Positions 16,254 through 24,175 of a stretch of DNA of 64,000 bases are shown one piece after another. The first letter of the stretch is position 1, and every line of letters starts with the position of its first letter. A program made the translations under genes and the position numbers. The notes beneath the pieces are model-generated. The model was not told where the DNA came from, searched no databases, and was given only the letters and a program-made list of their open reading frames with translations. Source of the stretch: Alicyclobacillus sp. ALC3. Its GTDB lineage: Bacteria > Bacillota > Bacilli > Alicyclobacillales > Alicyclobacillaceae. The stretch spans positions 1,178,001 to 1,242,000 of the forward strand of contig NZ_CP066784.1 in the NCBI RefSeq assembly GCF_028751195.1. Direction: 5' to 3'.

Positions 16254-17351
16254 TTGGATTTTGCATCGACTGCACGGCCACTCGGCGTAGACGACTGTCC
16301 GAACCAACCGTCGCGTTTTCTGTACAGGCTGTTTCGCACTGTCCTGCCAAAGGCACGGCACGCCCTGTCACACTGGACTACAGAAGCTAGTCGTATCCCC
16401 GACACCGAGTTGCGCCAGCAGGCCCTCGCGAGTCTGCGGGACAAACGCTTCCACGCCGACGGAGGCTGCGTGTTTGCAGCAGCCGCAGACAACGCTCAGG
16501 CTGAACAGATTGTTGAGGTCATCGTCGCACTACAGACAATCAGTGACTACCTGGACAACCTCTGTGACCGCATGAACGTACTCGACGAGCGTGACTTCCG
16601 GCAGCTTCATCACGCGATGCGCGACGCAGTTCGGCCTAATGCTCCACATCAAGACTACTATGCGCTGCACCCGAATACTCAGGACGGCGGATACCTCGAC
16701 GCGCTCGTCGACACGTGTCAGGTTCAACTCGCCTCGATGCGGCGTTATCCCTTGATTGCACCGCATGTCGAGTGGTTCGTCGAGCGCTACTGTGAACTGC
16801 AGCAAATCAAGCACATCGACCCGCAAAACCGTCATGCCCGTCTCGAAGCGTGGGCTGCTGCGTACGGGCAGGAGTTTCCAGACATCGAGTGGTGGGAGTT
16901 TGCTGCGGCAACGGGATCGACTTTGGGCATGTTCGCGCTCATCACGGCCTCGCTGACAACACAAAGCGACCTCGCTGAGGACGGCCGGCAGATTGTGCAG
17001 GGCTACTTCCCATGGATTTGCGGGCTGCACATTTTGCTTGACTACGTGATTGATGTTGAAGAAGATCGTCGAGAAGGAGACTTCAACTTCATCCTCTGCT
17101 ACACCTCAGAAAAAACCGCAGTTGACCGGCTGCGGGTGTTCGCGAGCAAAAGTTTGACAGCGGCCAAGCATTTAGGACGACACAGCGCGATCCATCAGCA
17201 CGTCGTCTTGGGGCTGATTGGCATGTATCTGTCTGACGAAAAGGCGCGGCGCCAGCCGATTGCCCGCGCTGCACGGCGCTTGGTCTGGTCGTTTGGTCCG
17301 ACAGCCTGGCTGTACTACGCGGCGAGTGTGGTGTACCGCGTGGTCCGCTGA
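16254..17351 (+). CDS. Tetraprenyl-beta-curcumene synthase homologue (YtpB/DUF2600 family)
   Basis: YtpB cyclises the C35 heptaprenyl diphosphate to tetraprenyl-beta-curcumene, a precursor of sesquarterpenes. This 365-residue homologue has the Asp-rich SDYLDNLCDR motif, the DDGGYLxxLV-like element NTQDGGYLDALVDTCQ, and DYVIDVEEDRREGDFNF near the C-terminus, all typical of the family. The TTG at 16254 has GAGGAGG seven bases upstream and gives family length; an upstream in-frame GTG at 16167 would place the hairpin region within the gene and is rejected. No terpene cyclase neighbour is present. Confidence 0.85.
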   Translation: MDFASTARPLGVDDCPNQPSRFLYRLFRTVLPKARHALSHWTTEASRIPDTELRQQALASLRDKRFHADGGCVFAAAADNAQAEQIVEVIVALQTISDYLDNLCDRMNVLDERDFRQLHHAMRDAVRPNAPHQDYYALHPNTQDGGYLDALVDTCQVQLASMRRYPLIAPHVEWFVERYCELQQIKHIDPQNRHARLEAWAAAYGQEFPDIEWWEFAAATGSTLGMFALITASLTTQSDLAEDGRQIVQGYFPWICGLHILLDYVIDVEEDRREGDFNFILCYTSEKTAVDRLRVFASKSLTAAKHLGRHSAIHQHVVLGLIGMYLSDEKARRQPIARAARRLVWSFGPTAWLYYAASVVYRVVR

Positions 17352-17393
17352 TATGCCTTGTGGGAGAGAGTTGAGCGTTGAGGAGGAGAACAC

Positions 17394-17816
17394 ATGCCTG
17401 CAGTGCTGGTCCCCTTCATTGTCGTCCATGTGTCCGCCGTGATAGCGAAGTTAGGCGTGTTTTTCCGCATCCCCCGGCTTCAGTCTGTCGCAGAGGTTAA
17501 CGGGTTCCTCAAGCGTTACAAGCCGTACGAGCGAACAGCAGACTGGATACTGTGGGTCACCGGGGCCGGGTTGCTCTACTTCGCGAGTTGGCAGATGCTG
17601 CGCCAGACTTGGATGATTGTGTCGATCGGTTTGTACTTGTTGGTGTTCGTGATGGTTCGCTACGCACTGATGAAAGAATTGGAAAAAATCGCTTCAAGCA
17701 AGAAGTTGCTCGCAACCGACGAGTTAAAACGGTTGCGCATCAACAACTGGTGTGTCGGCATCATTACTGTGGTGTTGCTCGGAGTCATTGCAACCCTGAT
17801 GATGACCAAGCCCTAA
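17394..17816 (+). CDS. Integral membrane protein, unknown (DUF2269-like)
   Basis: A 140-residue protein with about four membrane helices and short loops (PFIVVHVSAVIAKLGVFF; DWILWVTGAGLLYFA; a segment around IVSIGLYLLVFVMV; GIITVVLLGVIATL). The start ATG has GAGGAG seven bases upstream. It lies 42 bases after the YtpB homologue on the same strand. It resembles small putative membrane proteins of the DUF2269 type, but this is a weak match. It overlaps the convergent folB by four bases. Confidence 0.55.
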   Translation: MPAVLVPFIVVHVSAVIAKLGVFFRIPRLQSVAEVNGFLKRYKPYERTADWILWVTGAGLLYFASWQMLRQTWMIVSIGLYLLVFVMVRYALMKELEKIASSKKLLATDELKRLRINNWCVGIITVVLLGVIATLMMTKP

Positions 17817-18178
17817 TCTGTACGTGTTCGCGACACGCGCACTCCTGCGGTCGCAAATACCCCAGCAATCGGAGCACCGGGTTTATCGACTTGCACACTG
17901 ACACGCGCTACTGCCGGCCAATCCGTGAGTACGTCTTGTGCAATCAAGGCAGCCAAACGCTCTAACAGTCGAACGGGTGGGCCCTCAACCCGCTCGCGCA
18001 CCCGTTCAAAGACACGTGCGTAGTCGACCGCCTCCGCGAGTTCGTCAGACTCGCTAGCTGCCCGATAGTCACCTTCCATTCGCATATGCACCACAAATCT
18101 CTGTCCAAGCACCTGCTCTTCTGGCATAACACCGTGACGCCCGAAAAACTCCATTCCCTTGAGAAATACTTCGTCCAT
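17813..18178 (-). CDS. folB: Dihydroneopterin aldolase
   Basis: Folate biosynthesis: cleaves 7,8-dihydroneopterin to 6-hydroxymethyl-dihydropterin and glycolaldehyde. The 121 residues match FolB length and pattern: FFGRHGVMPEEQVLGQRF at the start, DYARVF in the middle (substrate loop), LERLAALIAQDVL, and VxVDKPGAPIAGVF near the end, including the conserved Lys-Pro. It stands alone, without folP, folK or pabC beside it, unlike the usual Bacillus folate operon. Confidence 0.9.
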   Translation of the reverse strand: MDEVFLKGMEFFGRHGVMPEEQVLGQRFVVHMRMEGDYRAASESDELAEAVDYARVFERVRERVEGPPVRLLERLAALIAQDVLTDWPAVARVSVQVDKPGAPIAGVFATAGVRVSRTRTD

Positions 18179-18215
18179 AAAACCGCCTCCATCTCATCGA
18201 ATTATCAAACGAATC

Positions 18216-18244
18216 TGGAAAAATTTCTCCCGTGGCGGTACAAT
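18216..18244 (+). promoter_or_regulatory. Sigma-A-type promoter for the OsmC-family gene
   Basis: TGGAAA (18216-18221) and TACAAT (18239-18244) are spaced by 17 bases, 57 bases before the gene start. The -35 matches four of six consensus positions. Confidence 0.45.
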
Positions 18245-18300
18245 GAGGCCGAACTTACCCTGCACAGCTCCAGCGTGCCTGAAAAAAGGAGAGACCGCAA

Positions 18301-18750
18301 GTGGGAACAGTCTTGACCTACAATGTGGCGACGACCTGGGACAGTAATCCGGACAGCATTGGTACCATGGTGAGCTCAGGGTTCACGCTCGACATCAGCA
18401 GCCCTGCGGGTCTCGGTGGACCCGGTGTCGGCACGAACCCGGAAGAACTGCTCTTGGCGGCTGCCGCAGGGTGTTACCTCATCACGCTGCGAACCATCCT
18501 GGACAATCGCGGCATTCAGTATACCCAGATTGATATGTCATCTCGGGGCTTTGTGGACAACGACCACGGCCTTCGTTTTGACCGCATCGAGCACCATCCA
18601 CTGATTGTACTCGAGTCGGTGTCAGACGAAGCTCAGGTCAGGAAGTACGCCCTGCACGCAGTGCACGCATGTATGGTATCGACTGCCATCCGCGGCAATG
18701 TCTCCGTGACGGTCGAACCGCAGGTAAAAGTGCAAACCACGACCGCCTAA
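18301..18750 (+). CDS. OsmC/Ohr-family peroxidase-like protein
   Basis: Members reduce organic hydroperoxides by a pair of cysteines. The 149 residues carry both: Cys58 in AAAAGCYLITL and Cys124 in VHACMVSTAIRGN, at the spacing typical of OsmC/Ohr. The start GTG has AAAGGAGA seven bases upstream. It is a single-gene unit between folB (divergent) and the convergent YihY gene. The exact substrate cannot be read from the sequence; it belongs to the broader OsmC-like group rather than clear Ohr. Confidence 0.88.
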   Translation: MGTVLTYNVATTWDSNPDSIGTMVSSGFTLDISSPAGLGGPGVGTNPEELLLAAAAGCYLITLRTILDNRGIQYTQIDMSSRGFVDNDHGLRFDRIEHHPLIVLESVSDEAQVRKYALHAVHACMVSTAIRGNVSVTVEPQVKVQTTTA

Positions 18751-18754
18751 GAGC

Positions 18755-19621
18755 TCAGCTTGGGTTGGCGTGGGATTCCACGACGTGTTCGATGGCAGCT
18801 GCGACTTCTGCCCCAAACAGCATGAGAATACTCGCCATGTACATCCAGATGACGAGTAGCATGACCGCCGTTAAACTCCCATATACGACCTCATAGTTTC
18901 CGAGGTGAGAGGCGTAAGACACAAACAGCGCCCGGCCGAGGTCGAGGGTCAGCGCTGCGACAAACGCACCCGGCAGGAGGTACAGCCAGGGTGTGTTTCG
19001 TTTTGGCAAGTAGCGGTAGAACACCAAGCAGCCGAAGAACAGCGAGATTGGAAAGACGACGCGGGAGACTGCGTGAATGACCAAAAACAGCGGCGTAACC
19101 GCGACGTGATGTCGCATCGCGCTGTGCTGCACGACAGGCGTCACCCCCATCGCGATGGCAGAGCCAACCGTGAACAGCAGGAGCACGAGCAGCATGCCAA
19201 ACCCCATCAGCCTGCGCCCTAGAAATGAGCGCTGTTCGTGCGTTTCCCAGATCACGTCCATGGCCTGCTGTACGGCGATAAATCCACTTGTGGCGGACCA
19301 CGATAGAGTGAGTACACTGAGAATCCCGACACGTTCGCCGATGTCAGCGAGCCGCCCGAGGTTGAGCGGCGAGAGAAAATCAACTGCCGGAATTGACGGA
19401 AAATACGGCCGCAACATCTGAGATACGACTGAGCCAATGTGAGCGGTAGGAATCAACACAGAAGCTGCGTAAATCATCAGCGCGAGGAGGGGGAACAGCG
19501 AGAAGAACGCGTAAAAGGCAATCGTGGCAGCCAGAGACGCTGTGTCGTGTTTAGCGATCGCGACAACCAGGCGAATGATCACTTGTCCCGTCACTGTCCA
19601 AACCCTTCTACCCTCTGTCAT
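18755..19621 (-). CDS. YihY/BrkB-family inner membrane protein
   Basis: A 288-residue protein with about six membrane helices. Family marks are the N-terminal DTASLAATIAFYAFFSLFPL, LSWSATSGFIAVQQAMDVIW, and the C-terminal YGSLTAVMLLVIWMYMAS and LFGAEVAAA. The function of this family (once thought to be RNase BN) is unresolved; a transporter role has been suggested. It precedes no gene on its strand within 100 bases other than the RluA gene upstream, with which it may be cotranscribed (31-base gap). Confidence 0.88.
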   Translation of the reverse strand: MTEGRRVWTVTGQVIIRLVVAIAKHDTASLAATIAFYAFFSLFPLLALMIYAASVLIPTAHIGSVVSQMLRPYFPSIPAVDFLSPLNLGRLADIGERVGILSVLTLSWSATSGFIAVQQAMDVIWETHEQRSFLGRRLMGFGMLLVLLLFTVGSAIAMGVTPVVQHSAMRHHVAVTPLFLVIHAVSRVVFPISLFFGCLVFYRYLPKRNTPWLYLLPGAFVAALTLDLGRALFVSYASHLGNYEVVYGSLTAVMLLVIWMYMASILMLFGAEVAAAIEHVVESHANPS

Positions 19622-19652
19622 AGTCCCCCTCCTCGAGCAAGTCGACCGCGTC

Positions 19653-20630
19653 TCACACCGGGGGGAGTCCGGTCAGAGCGAGCAGTTGAACAAAATCTTG
19701 CGGCAACGGGGCGACTTGAGAGACCCACTCGCCTTCGTAGGGATGCCAAAAGCGGAGTTCCACAGCGTGCAGGGCGTGTCCGTGCGTCATCAGCACTGCC
19801 GTCCGACTGTGTTCAGTTCGCAAATCCTTGTCAGTCCGAGGCGCGCCGTACAGCGCGTCGCCAACGACCGGGCAACCAAGCGAAGCTAGGTGTACGCGGA
19901 TTTGATGTGTCCTTCCAGTCTCCAACATACACTCGACTAAACTGACCGGGTGCCGATTCACCTGTGCGACAGCCAGTACCGAGTAATGCGTGCGTGCAGT
20001 GCGCCCCGTCGCCGAAACCCTGTAACGCCCGGCGACGTGCCGGTCGCGTCCGATTGGTTGGTCGATTACGCCCTGTTGCGTTGGCAAGCGTCCGACGACT
20101 ACTGCAAGGTAGCGGCGGTGAACCTGTCCTTGCTGCAGCAGTTGGTCGAAACTGCGCGCTGCGTACTCGTGCTTGGCGTACAGCACTGCACCTGTTGTAT
20201 CGCGGTCCAGCCTGTGCGCGTGGCGCACCCGCAGCTCCTGTCCCGTTTCTGCATAGTACGACGCGACCCGCTGCAACAGCGTGTCCGTATCTGCGGGAGT
20301 CCCCGGGTAGACGAGGACGCCAGCGGGCTTATTGGCGATGAGGGCGTGGTCATCTTCGTAAAGCACGTTCAACGGCGAGACATTGTTGAACGGGATCGGA
20401 AGCGGCTCTTCTTCGACTCCACCTTGTAGCCAGACCACCTGGCCTTGGCGCAGGATGTCGCCCGGAACGGCTGCAACAGACCCAGCTCGTACACGTCCTG
20501 CACTGAACAGACTACGCACGAATCCGTCCGCTAAGAACAGTTGCGAAGTGAGCAGTGTGTCAATCGCCTGCCCCGCAGACCGGCCGTCAACACGAATCCG
20601 TAGGGCGTTTTGAACTACATCAACGCGCAT
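19653..20630 (-). CDS. RluA-family RNA pseudouridine synthase
   Basis: Isomerises uridine to pseudouridine in rRNA or tRNA. The 325 residues show an N-terminal S4-like RNA-binding segment, ANKPAGVLVYPG at about 115, the catalytic motif HRLDRDTTG with its Asp at about 145, and the family end block RTHQIRVHLASLGCPVVGD. Target site not predictable; B. subtilis has several such paralogues (YlyB, YjbO, YhcT). The start is an ATG at 20630. Confidence 0.92.
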   Translation of the reverse strand: MRVDVVQNALRIRVDGRSAGQAIDTLLTSQLFLADGFVRSLFSAGRVRAGSVAAVPGDILRQGQVVWLQGGVEEEPLPIPFNNVSPLNVLYEDDHALIANKPAGVLVYPGTPADTDTLLQRVASYYAETGQELRVRHAHRLDRDTTGAVLYAKHEYAARSFDQLLQQGQVHRRYLAVVVGRLPTQQGVIDQPIGRDRHVAGRYRVSATGRTARTHYSVLAVAQVNRHPVSLVECMLETGRTHQIRVHLASLGCPVVGDALYGAPRTDKDLRTEHSRTAVLMTHGHALHAVELRFWHPYEGEWVSQVAPLPQDFVQLLALTGLPPV

Positions 20631-20757
20631 CGCTGATCCTCGTTTCTGTCCTGTGAATCAGGCATACTGTGTAGTGCCAAGCGCTCCAACACAAATACGC
20701 GGCACAGTTGTGCCACGCATCTGCAAAAGAGCTTCAATTGTGTCTCCACAGAAAGCC

Positions 20758-21006
20758 TCAGTAGGCCTCGACAAACTCGACTTCCGGAACCGCGTGCTTA
20801 ATGGCGCGTTCCACACCCATTTTCAGGGTCATCATACTTGCAGGGCAACCCACACACGCGCCCGTCAAATTCACAAACACCGTTTTGGTGTCACCGTCAT
20901 AAGAGACAAACTCCACATCGCCGCCGTCCTGCTGAATCGCTTCCCGAATCTCGACGAGCGCAGAACTCACGCGACCTTCCACGGAAACCTGTGCTTCTCC
21001 AGACAT
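20758..21006 (-). CDS. NifU C-terminal-domain Fe-S scaffold protein
   Basis: An 82-residue protein consisting of one NifU-like domain with the CVGC motif (Cys51, Cys54), which holds a bridging iron-sulfur cluster and passes it to targets. The pattern matches small Firmicute proteins such as YutI. The ATG at 21006 has GGGAGGTGG just upstream; the open frame reaches back to 21141 but is rejected for lack of a site and conservation. No suf genes are adjacent. Confidence 0.9.
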   Translation of the reverse strand: MSGEAQVSVEGRVSSALVEIREAIQQDGGDVEFVSYDGDTKTVFVNLTGACVGCPASMMTLKMGVERAIKHAVPEVEFVEAY

Positions 21007-21135
21007 CTTGCCACCTCCCGACACCTGTAGCATACTCCATGCTTCACGGTGCCCGCAACCACAATCGCAGTGCCGCCGTCCGCGTTTGCACCATACGATA
21101 ATACTGAAAATATGAAGCGAAAGGACGGGCTTCCC

Positions 21136-21759
21136 ATGCAACGACTAGAGCGGTTCAAATGGATCCCGATGCTGCTGCGCGCCTGGGATGAGGCCCGCGA
21201 GCGCACCGAGGCCGAGCGCAGAGGGCGAATAACAAGCCCGGAAGGTGAGACGGAGATGGGAGCTGTGTCGGCGCCAGCGAAGTCGACACGTTCACAAGGG
21301 AAGTCGACGAACAGAGATACAAAGGCGATAAGGCCGCCTGTGCGCCGCGCCGCGCCGCCGGTTCAGAGCCTGCCCCGCCCTGCTCGCGGCCGCAAACAGG
21401 ACGTGCGCACGCGCATCCGCAAGTCGGACTACCAAGCAGTCCTCCAAGAACTGCGCGAAGCGAAAAAACAACTCGGTCAGCTTGACTCAATTCGCCATCA
21501 ACTTGACGACTTACAAGCGTGGTTTGAAACGCGTATGGCAGCAGCGGAGAAAACTGCGGCCAAGCCGGTCAATCGGCCAACCCCGCCATTTGAAATGCAG
21601 ATGCCAGGACAAATGCAGCTGCCAAGTCCACCTCTGCACGTCATGCCGTCACAGGGAGCAACTGTCGGACATCATCCACAAGGGCAACAAGTGTCTTCAG
21701 ACAGGATAGGTCAAGAGCCAGGGAGACATACTGAAGCGCAAAAGGAGGATGCCGATTGA
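21136..21759 (+). CDS. Basic, coiled-coil protein with Pro/Gln-rich tail, unknown
   Basis: A 207-residue protein without recognised domain. The first 30 residues form an amphipathic helix (MQRLERFKWIPMLLRAWDEA); then comes a basic, Ala/Pro/Arg-rich linker, a predicted coiled coil around residues 95-150 (SDYQAVLQELREAKKQLGQL), and a Met/Pro/Gln-rich tail. AAAGGA lies ten bases before the ATG at 21136; ATG 21112 is an alternative. Its stop overlaps the next gene by four bases, so the two are translationally coupled. The makeup recalls spore- or coat-associated proteins but that is only a guess. Confidence 0.5.
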   Translation: MQRLERFKWIPMLLRAWDEARERTEAERRGRITSPEGETEMGAVSAPAKSTRSQGKSTNRDTKAIRPPVRRAAPPVQSLPRPARGRKQDVRTRIRKSDYQAVLQELREAKKQLGQLDSIRHQLDDLQAWFETRMAAAEKTAAKPVNRPTPPFEMQMPGQMQLPSPPLHVMPSQGATVGHHPQGQQVSSDRIGQEPGRHTEAQKEDAD

Positions 21760-21962
21760 GTCGAACTGCGCTGGCGTTCGCCATTCTCGGCGCGCTCAAC
21801 TGGTTGTGTGTCGGGCTCTTTGGAGTGGATGCGATTGCACTAGCCTTTGGCGGTCCAATCAGTACCGTCAGTCGGACCCTATACGTTGTTGCAGGTCTCG
21901 CCGGCCTCTCCGCGCTAACGATGCTGGCACCGCAACGGCGACGCAGCAGAAGATACGACTGA
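21756..21962 (+). CDS. DUF378-family small membrane protein
   Basis: A 68-residue protein with two membrane helices separated by a short loop, matching DUF378 (LNWLCVGLFGVDAIALAFGG, then SRTLYVVAGLAGLSAL), like Bacillus YuzA. The start is TTG with AAAGGAGGA six bases upstream, overlapping the previous stop. Function unknown. It ends 12 bases before the convergent tag gene. Confidence 0.8.
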   Translation: MSRTALAFAILGALNWLCVGLFGVDAIALAFGGPISTVSRTLYVVAGLAGLSALTMLAPQRRRSRRYD

Positions 21963-21974
21963 CGTTTGATGGTC

Positions 21975-22508
21975 TCACCCGTGACTCTGGTGGGCAAGCC
22001 AACACTCGTGGTCGTGCGGTGCTGGCAACAGGCCCGTTGCAATCGCAATGCTCTCTGCGGTCGTGGGTCCGACAAAGCGAAAAGTCTTTTGAAGTACACG
22101 GAGCAAGTCGGACACTGGCAGGCTAGTAAAAAACCGACCGAGCGACCCGTATTCCCTGATCAAGCTTTGCGCAATCCGGGCGTTTTGTAACGCCGACTCG
22201 ACTTTTTTCCGGTTGCGCACAATCCCCGGGTCCGCCATCAGGCGCGCCACATCTTCCTCGCCAAACGCCGCCACACGGTTCACCTCGAACTGCGCAAATC
22301 CTCTGCGGAACGCTGGTCGCTTGAGCAATATCGTCCGCCAACTCAACCCCGCCTGAAAGGTTTCCAACACAACCCGTTCGAACCAGTCTGCATCTGTCGC
22401 AGGCCGTTGTCCCCACTCGACATCATGGTATTGCGCCAACGCGGCATCCGTCACCCACCTGCAACGAACGCGCTCCGGTTGAGGCTTGTCCACATCCACT
22501 GTTTCCAC
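21975..22508 (-). CDS. tag: DNA-3-methyladenine glycosylase I
   Basis: Base-excision repair enzyme that removes 3-methyladenine from alkylated DNA. The 177 residues show the family start RCRWVTDAALAQYHDVEWG with the zinc-binding Cys and His, FQAGLSWRTILLKR with the conserved aromatic pocket, NxxKVESALQNA, and the FVGPTTAE element. The distal His and Cys of the zinc site are present in HDHEC near the end. A GTG at 22508 behind AAAGGGGGAG is chosen over the ATG at 22565, which lacks a site. Confidence 0.88.
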   Translation of the reverse strand: METVDVDKPQPERVRCRWVTDAALAQYHDVEWGQRPATDADWFERVVLETFQAGLSWRTILLKRPAFRRGFAQFEVNRVAAFGEEDVARLMADPGIVRNRKKVESALQNARIAQSLIREYGSLGRFFTSLPVSDLLRVLQKTFRFVGPTTAESIAIATGLLPAPHDHECWLAHQSHG

Positions 22509-22572
22509 AGCGTACTCCCCCTTTTGTGGAGAGTGCCCAGCCACTCCTCGCGAAGTGGTGGGCACCCCCTCA

Positions 22573-23397
22573 CTACCATTCTATCCGTTGTCCGCCGCTC
22601 TGCACCCCAGCCTGCAGACCCTGTTGCTGTGGGGGAACCGGGGCCTGGAATTGGTCGGGTTGTGGCCCATACCCAGGAACAGCGCGCATCTGTCCAGGTC
22701 CCGCTACACCTGGAGCACCGTACTGTGGCGGCATGCCGTAGGGCGCAGACCCAGGTGGAAGCTGTGCGGGTTGCCCGTACCCAAATGGGGGACCGGGCGG
22801 TTGTGCCGGTTGTGCTCTGCTGGCTGCTCCAGCCGTGCTGATAAGCTTCTGAAAGCAGGTGGTGTTCGGATCAACTCGGAACGCTTCGGTGAAGCCAAGT
22901 TTGCGCGTAAACGCCAGGCTACGCTCATTTGAACTCTGGACAAAGACCTCCAACACCTGAACGCCGGCCGCCCGCGCTTCGTCTTCCAGGCGCTTCATGA
23001 CCTGCGTTCCGACGCCGTCTGACTGATACGTCGGTTCAATCACAAGAGCGCTGATATGCATCTTCGCGTCTGGACCCACCAAGTACGAGTAATAACCGAT
23101 CCGCTTGCCATCTTGCTCAATCAGATACGTAGGTGCCCCGGAGCGAAGGTAGCGCAGGAACTGGTCGCGGGGAAACGGTTCTGCGAACGCCTGCTGGTGG
23201 ACGGCGCCGAGTTGTTCCTCGGTCAATTGCACCATATACTCATCGTCCTGCGGAGTCCGTGGGCGATACGTCAGTGCAATCGGCTTCTTTGCGACGGTTT
23301 TCCCAGAGCGGCGCGGCGCGCGCTTCTTGGCCGCTGCCGGCCGCGTCGCCTGTCCGCGTGCCTGTGCCGTCCTACGACGTGCTGGTTTTTGTTGCAT
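22573..23397 (-). CDS. GNAT N-acetyltransferase with basic N-tail and Pro/Gly/Gln C-tail
   Basis: A 274-residue protein. The centre (about residues 40-180) is a GNAT fold, with IEPTYQSDGVGTQVMKRLEDEA as the acetyl-CoA-binding R/QxxGxG-like loop and SLAFTRKLGF in the last strand-helix. It is flanked by a 40-residue Lys/Arg/Ala-rich tail and an 80-residue Pro/Gly/Gln/Tyr-rich, low-complexity tail, an unusual arrangement. The longer frame from 23430 has no better site than the ATG at 23397 (GGGAGG upstream). Substrate unknown. Confidence 0.78.
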   Translation of the reverse strand: MQQKPARRRTAQARGQATRPAAAKKRAPRRSGKTVAKKPIALTYRPRTPQDDEYMVQLTEEQLGAVHQQAFAEPFPRDQFLRYLRSGAPTYLIEQDGKRIGYYSYLVGPDAKMHISALVIEPTYQSDGVGTQVMKRLEDEARAAGVQVLEVFVQSSNERSLAFTRKLGFTEAFRVDPNTTCFQKLISTAGAASRAQPAQPPGPPFGYGQPAQLPPGSAPYGMPPQYGAPGVAGPGQMRAVPGYGPQPDQFQAPVPPQQQGLQAGVQSGGQRIEW

Positions 23398-23553
23398 GCG
23401 GCTGATGACCTCCCTGGTGCATGACTGCACGAGTGGTACGTTCCCTTCAGCCTATGCAAGCGTGCGGGCGAATGTCATTGGCGAACTGCTGATCGTGACA
23501 AACGCCCAAGACTCAGGGAGTCTTCGGGCGCTGTATGGGGTCTCAAAACAAGT

Positions 23554-24078
23554 TCAGGCCTTGTCCTTGGCAGACTTCCCTTTTCCCTTTTGTTCCTTCT
23601 GCGCCGCAGCGGCGGAAGGACGTCGGCTAAACCAGGAGCGTTTTTTCGTCCCAGTCTGCACGCTGCTAGAACCGCTGTCTTTGGTCTTCGGCTTACCAAT
23701 TGGCGCGACAACGTAGCCAATGTAGTTCCCGGCGACATCCACCTTGTAGCGCCGGTTCGGCTGGATTTTGTCGTACTCCGTCTTCGTGGTTCGGAACGTC
23801 ACATTCTGCGCCTTGTTCATCTGCACGCCACGGATGGACTGCGACACCGTGATGCGACCCACGACCTGATAGTTCTTAAACTTGGTGTACTTGGTCAAAC
23901 GCGTTTGACCGCGCTCTTTGACAATGCGTTTGTTCAGCACGAACACTTCTCTTCGCTCTCTGGCTGCTTCGTACTGTTGATCAAACGCTTTCTGCCGCCG
24001 CCGAGCCACGAGAAACATCCATACCCACACGCCGGCCAGAACGACGACAATTGCCAAAGTGATAATCCACCGCAACAA
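23554..24078 (-). CDS. Membrane-anchored basic protein, unknown
   Basis: A 174-residue protein with an N-terminal membrane helix (residues 3-25), a basic stretch, a middle domain of about 90 residues, and a Lys/Ser/Ala-rich tail ending in KGKGKSAKDKA. Its ATG is 97 bases from the pcrA stop, on the same strand, so it follows pcrA. No family recognised. Confidence 0.6.
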   Translation of the reverse strand: MLRWIITLAIVVVLAGVWVWMFLVARRRQKAFDQQYEAARERREVFVLNKRIVKERGQTRLTKYTKFKNYQVVGRITVSQSIRGVQMNKAQNVTFRTTKTEYDKIQPNRRYKVDVAGNYIGYVVAPIGKPKTKDSGSSSVQTGTKKRSWFSRRPSAAAAQKEQKGKGKSAKDKA

Positions 24079-24175
24079 GGAACCTGCCCCCTATGCCGAT
24101 ATACAGTAACCTACGATTATTCTAAAGGACTAACGGGCGTTAGTAAATGACAGCTGCGTGGAGCAGGCAAACCCA

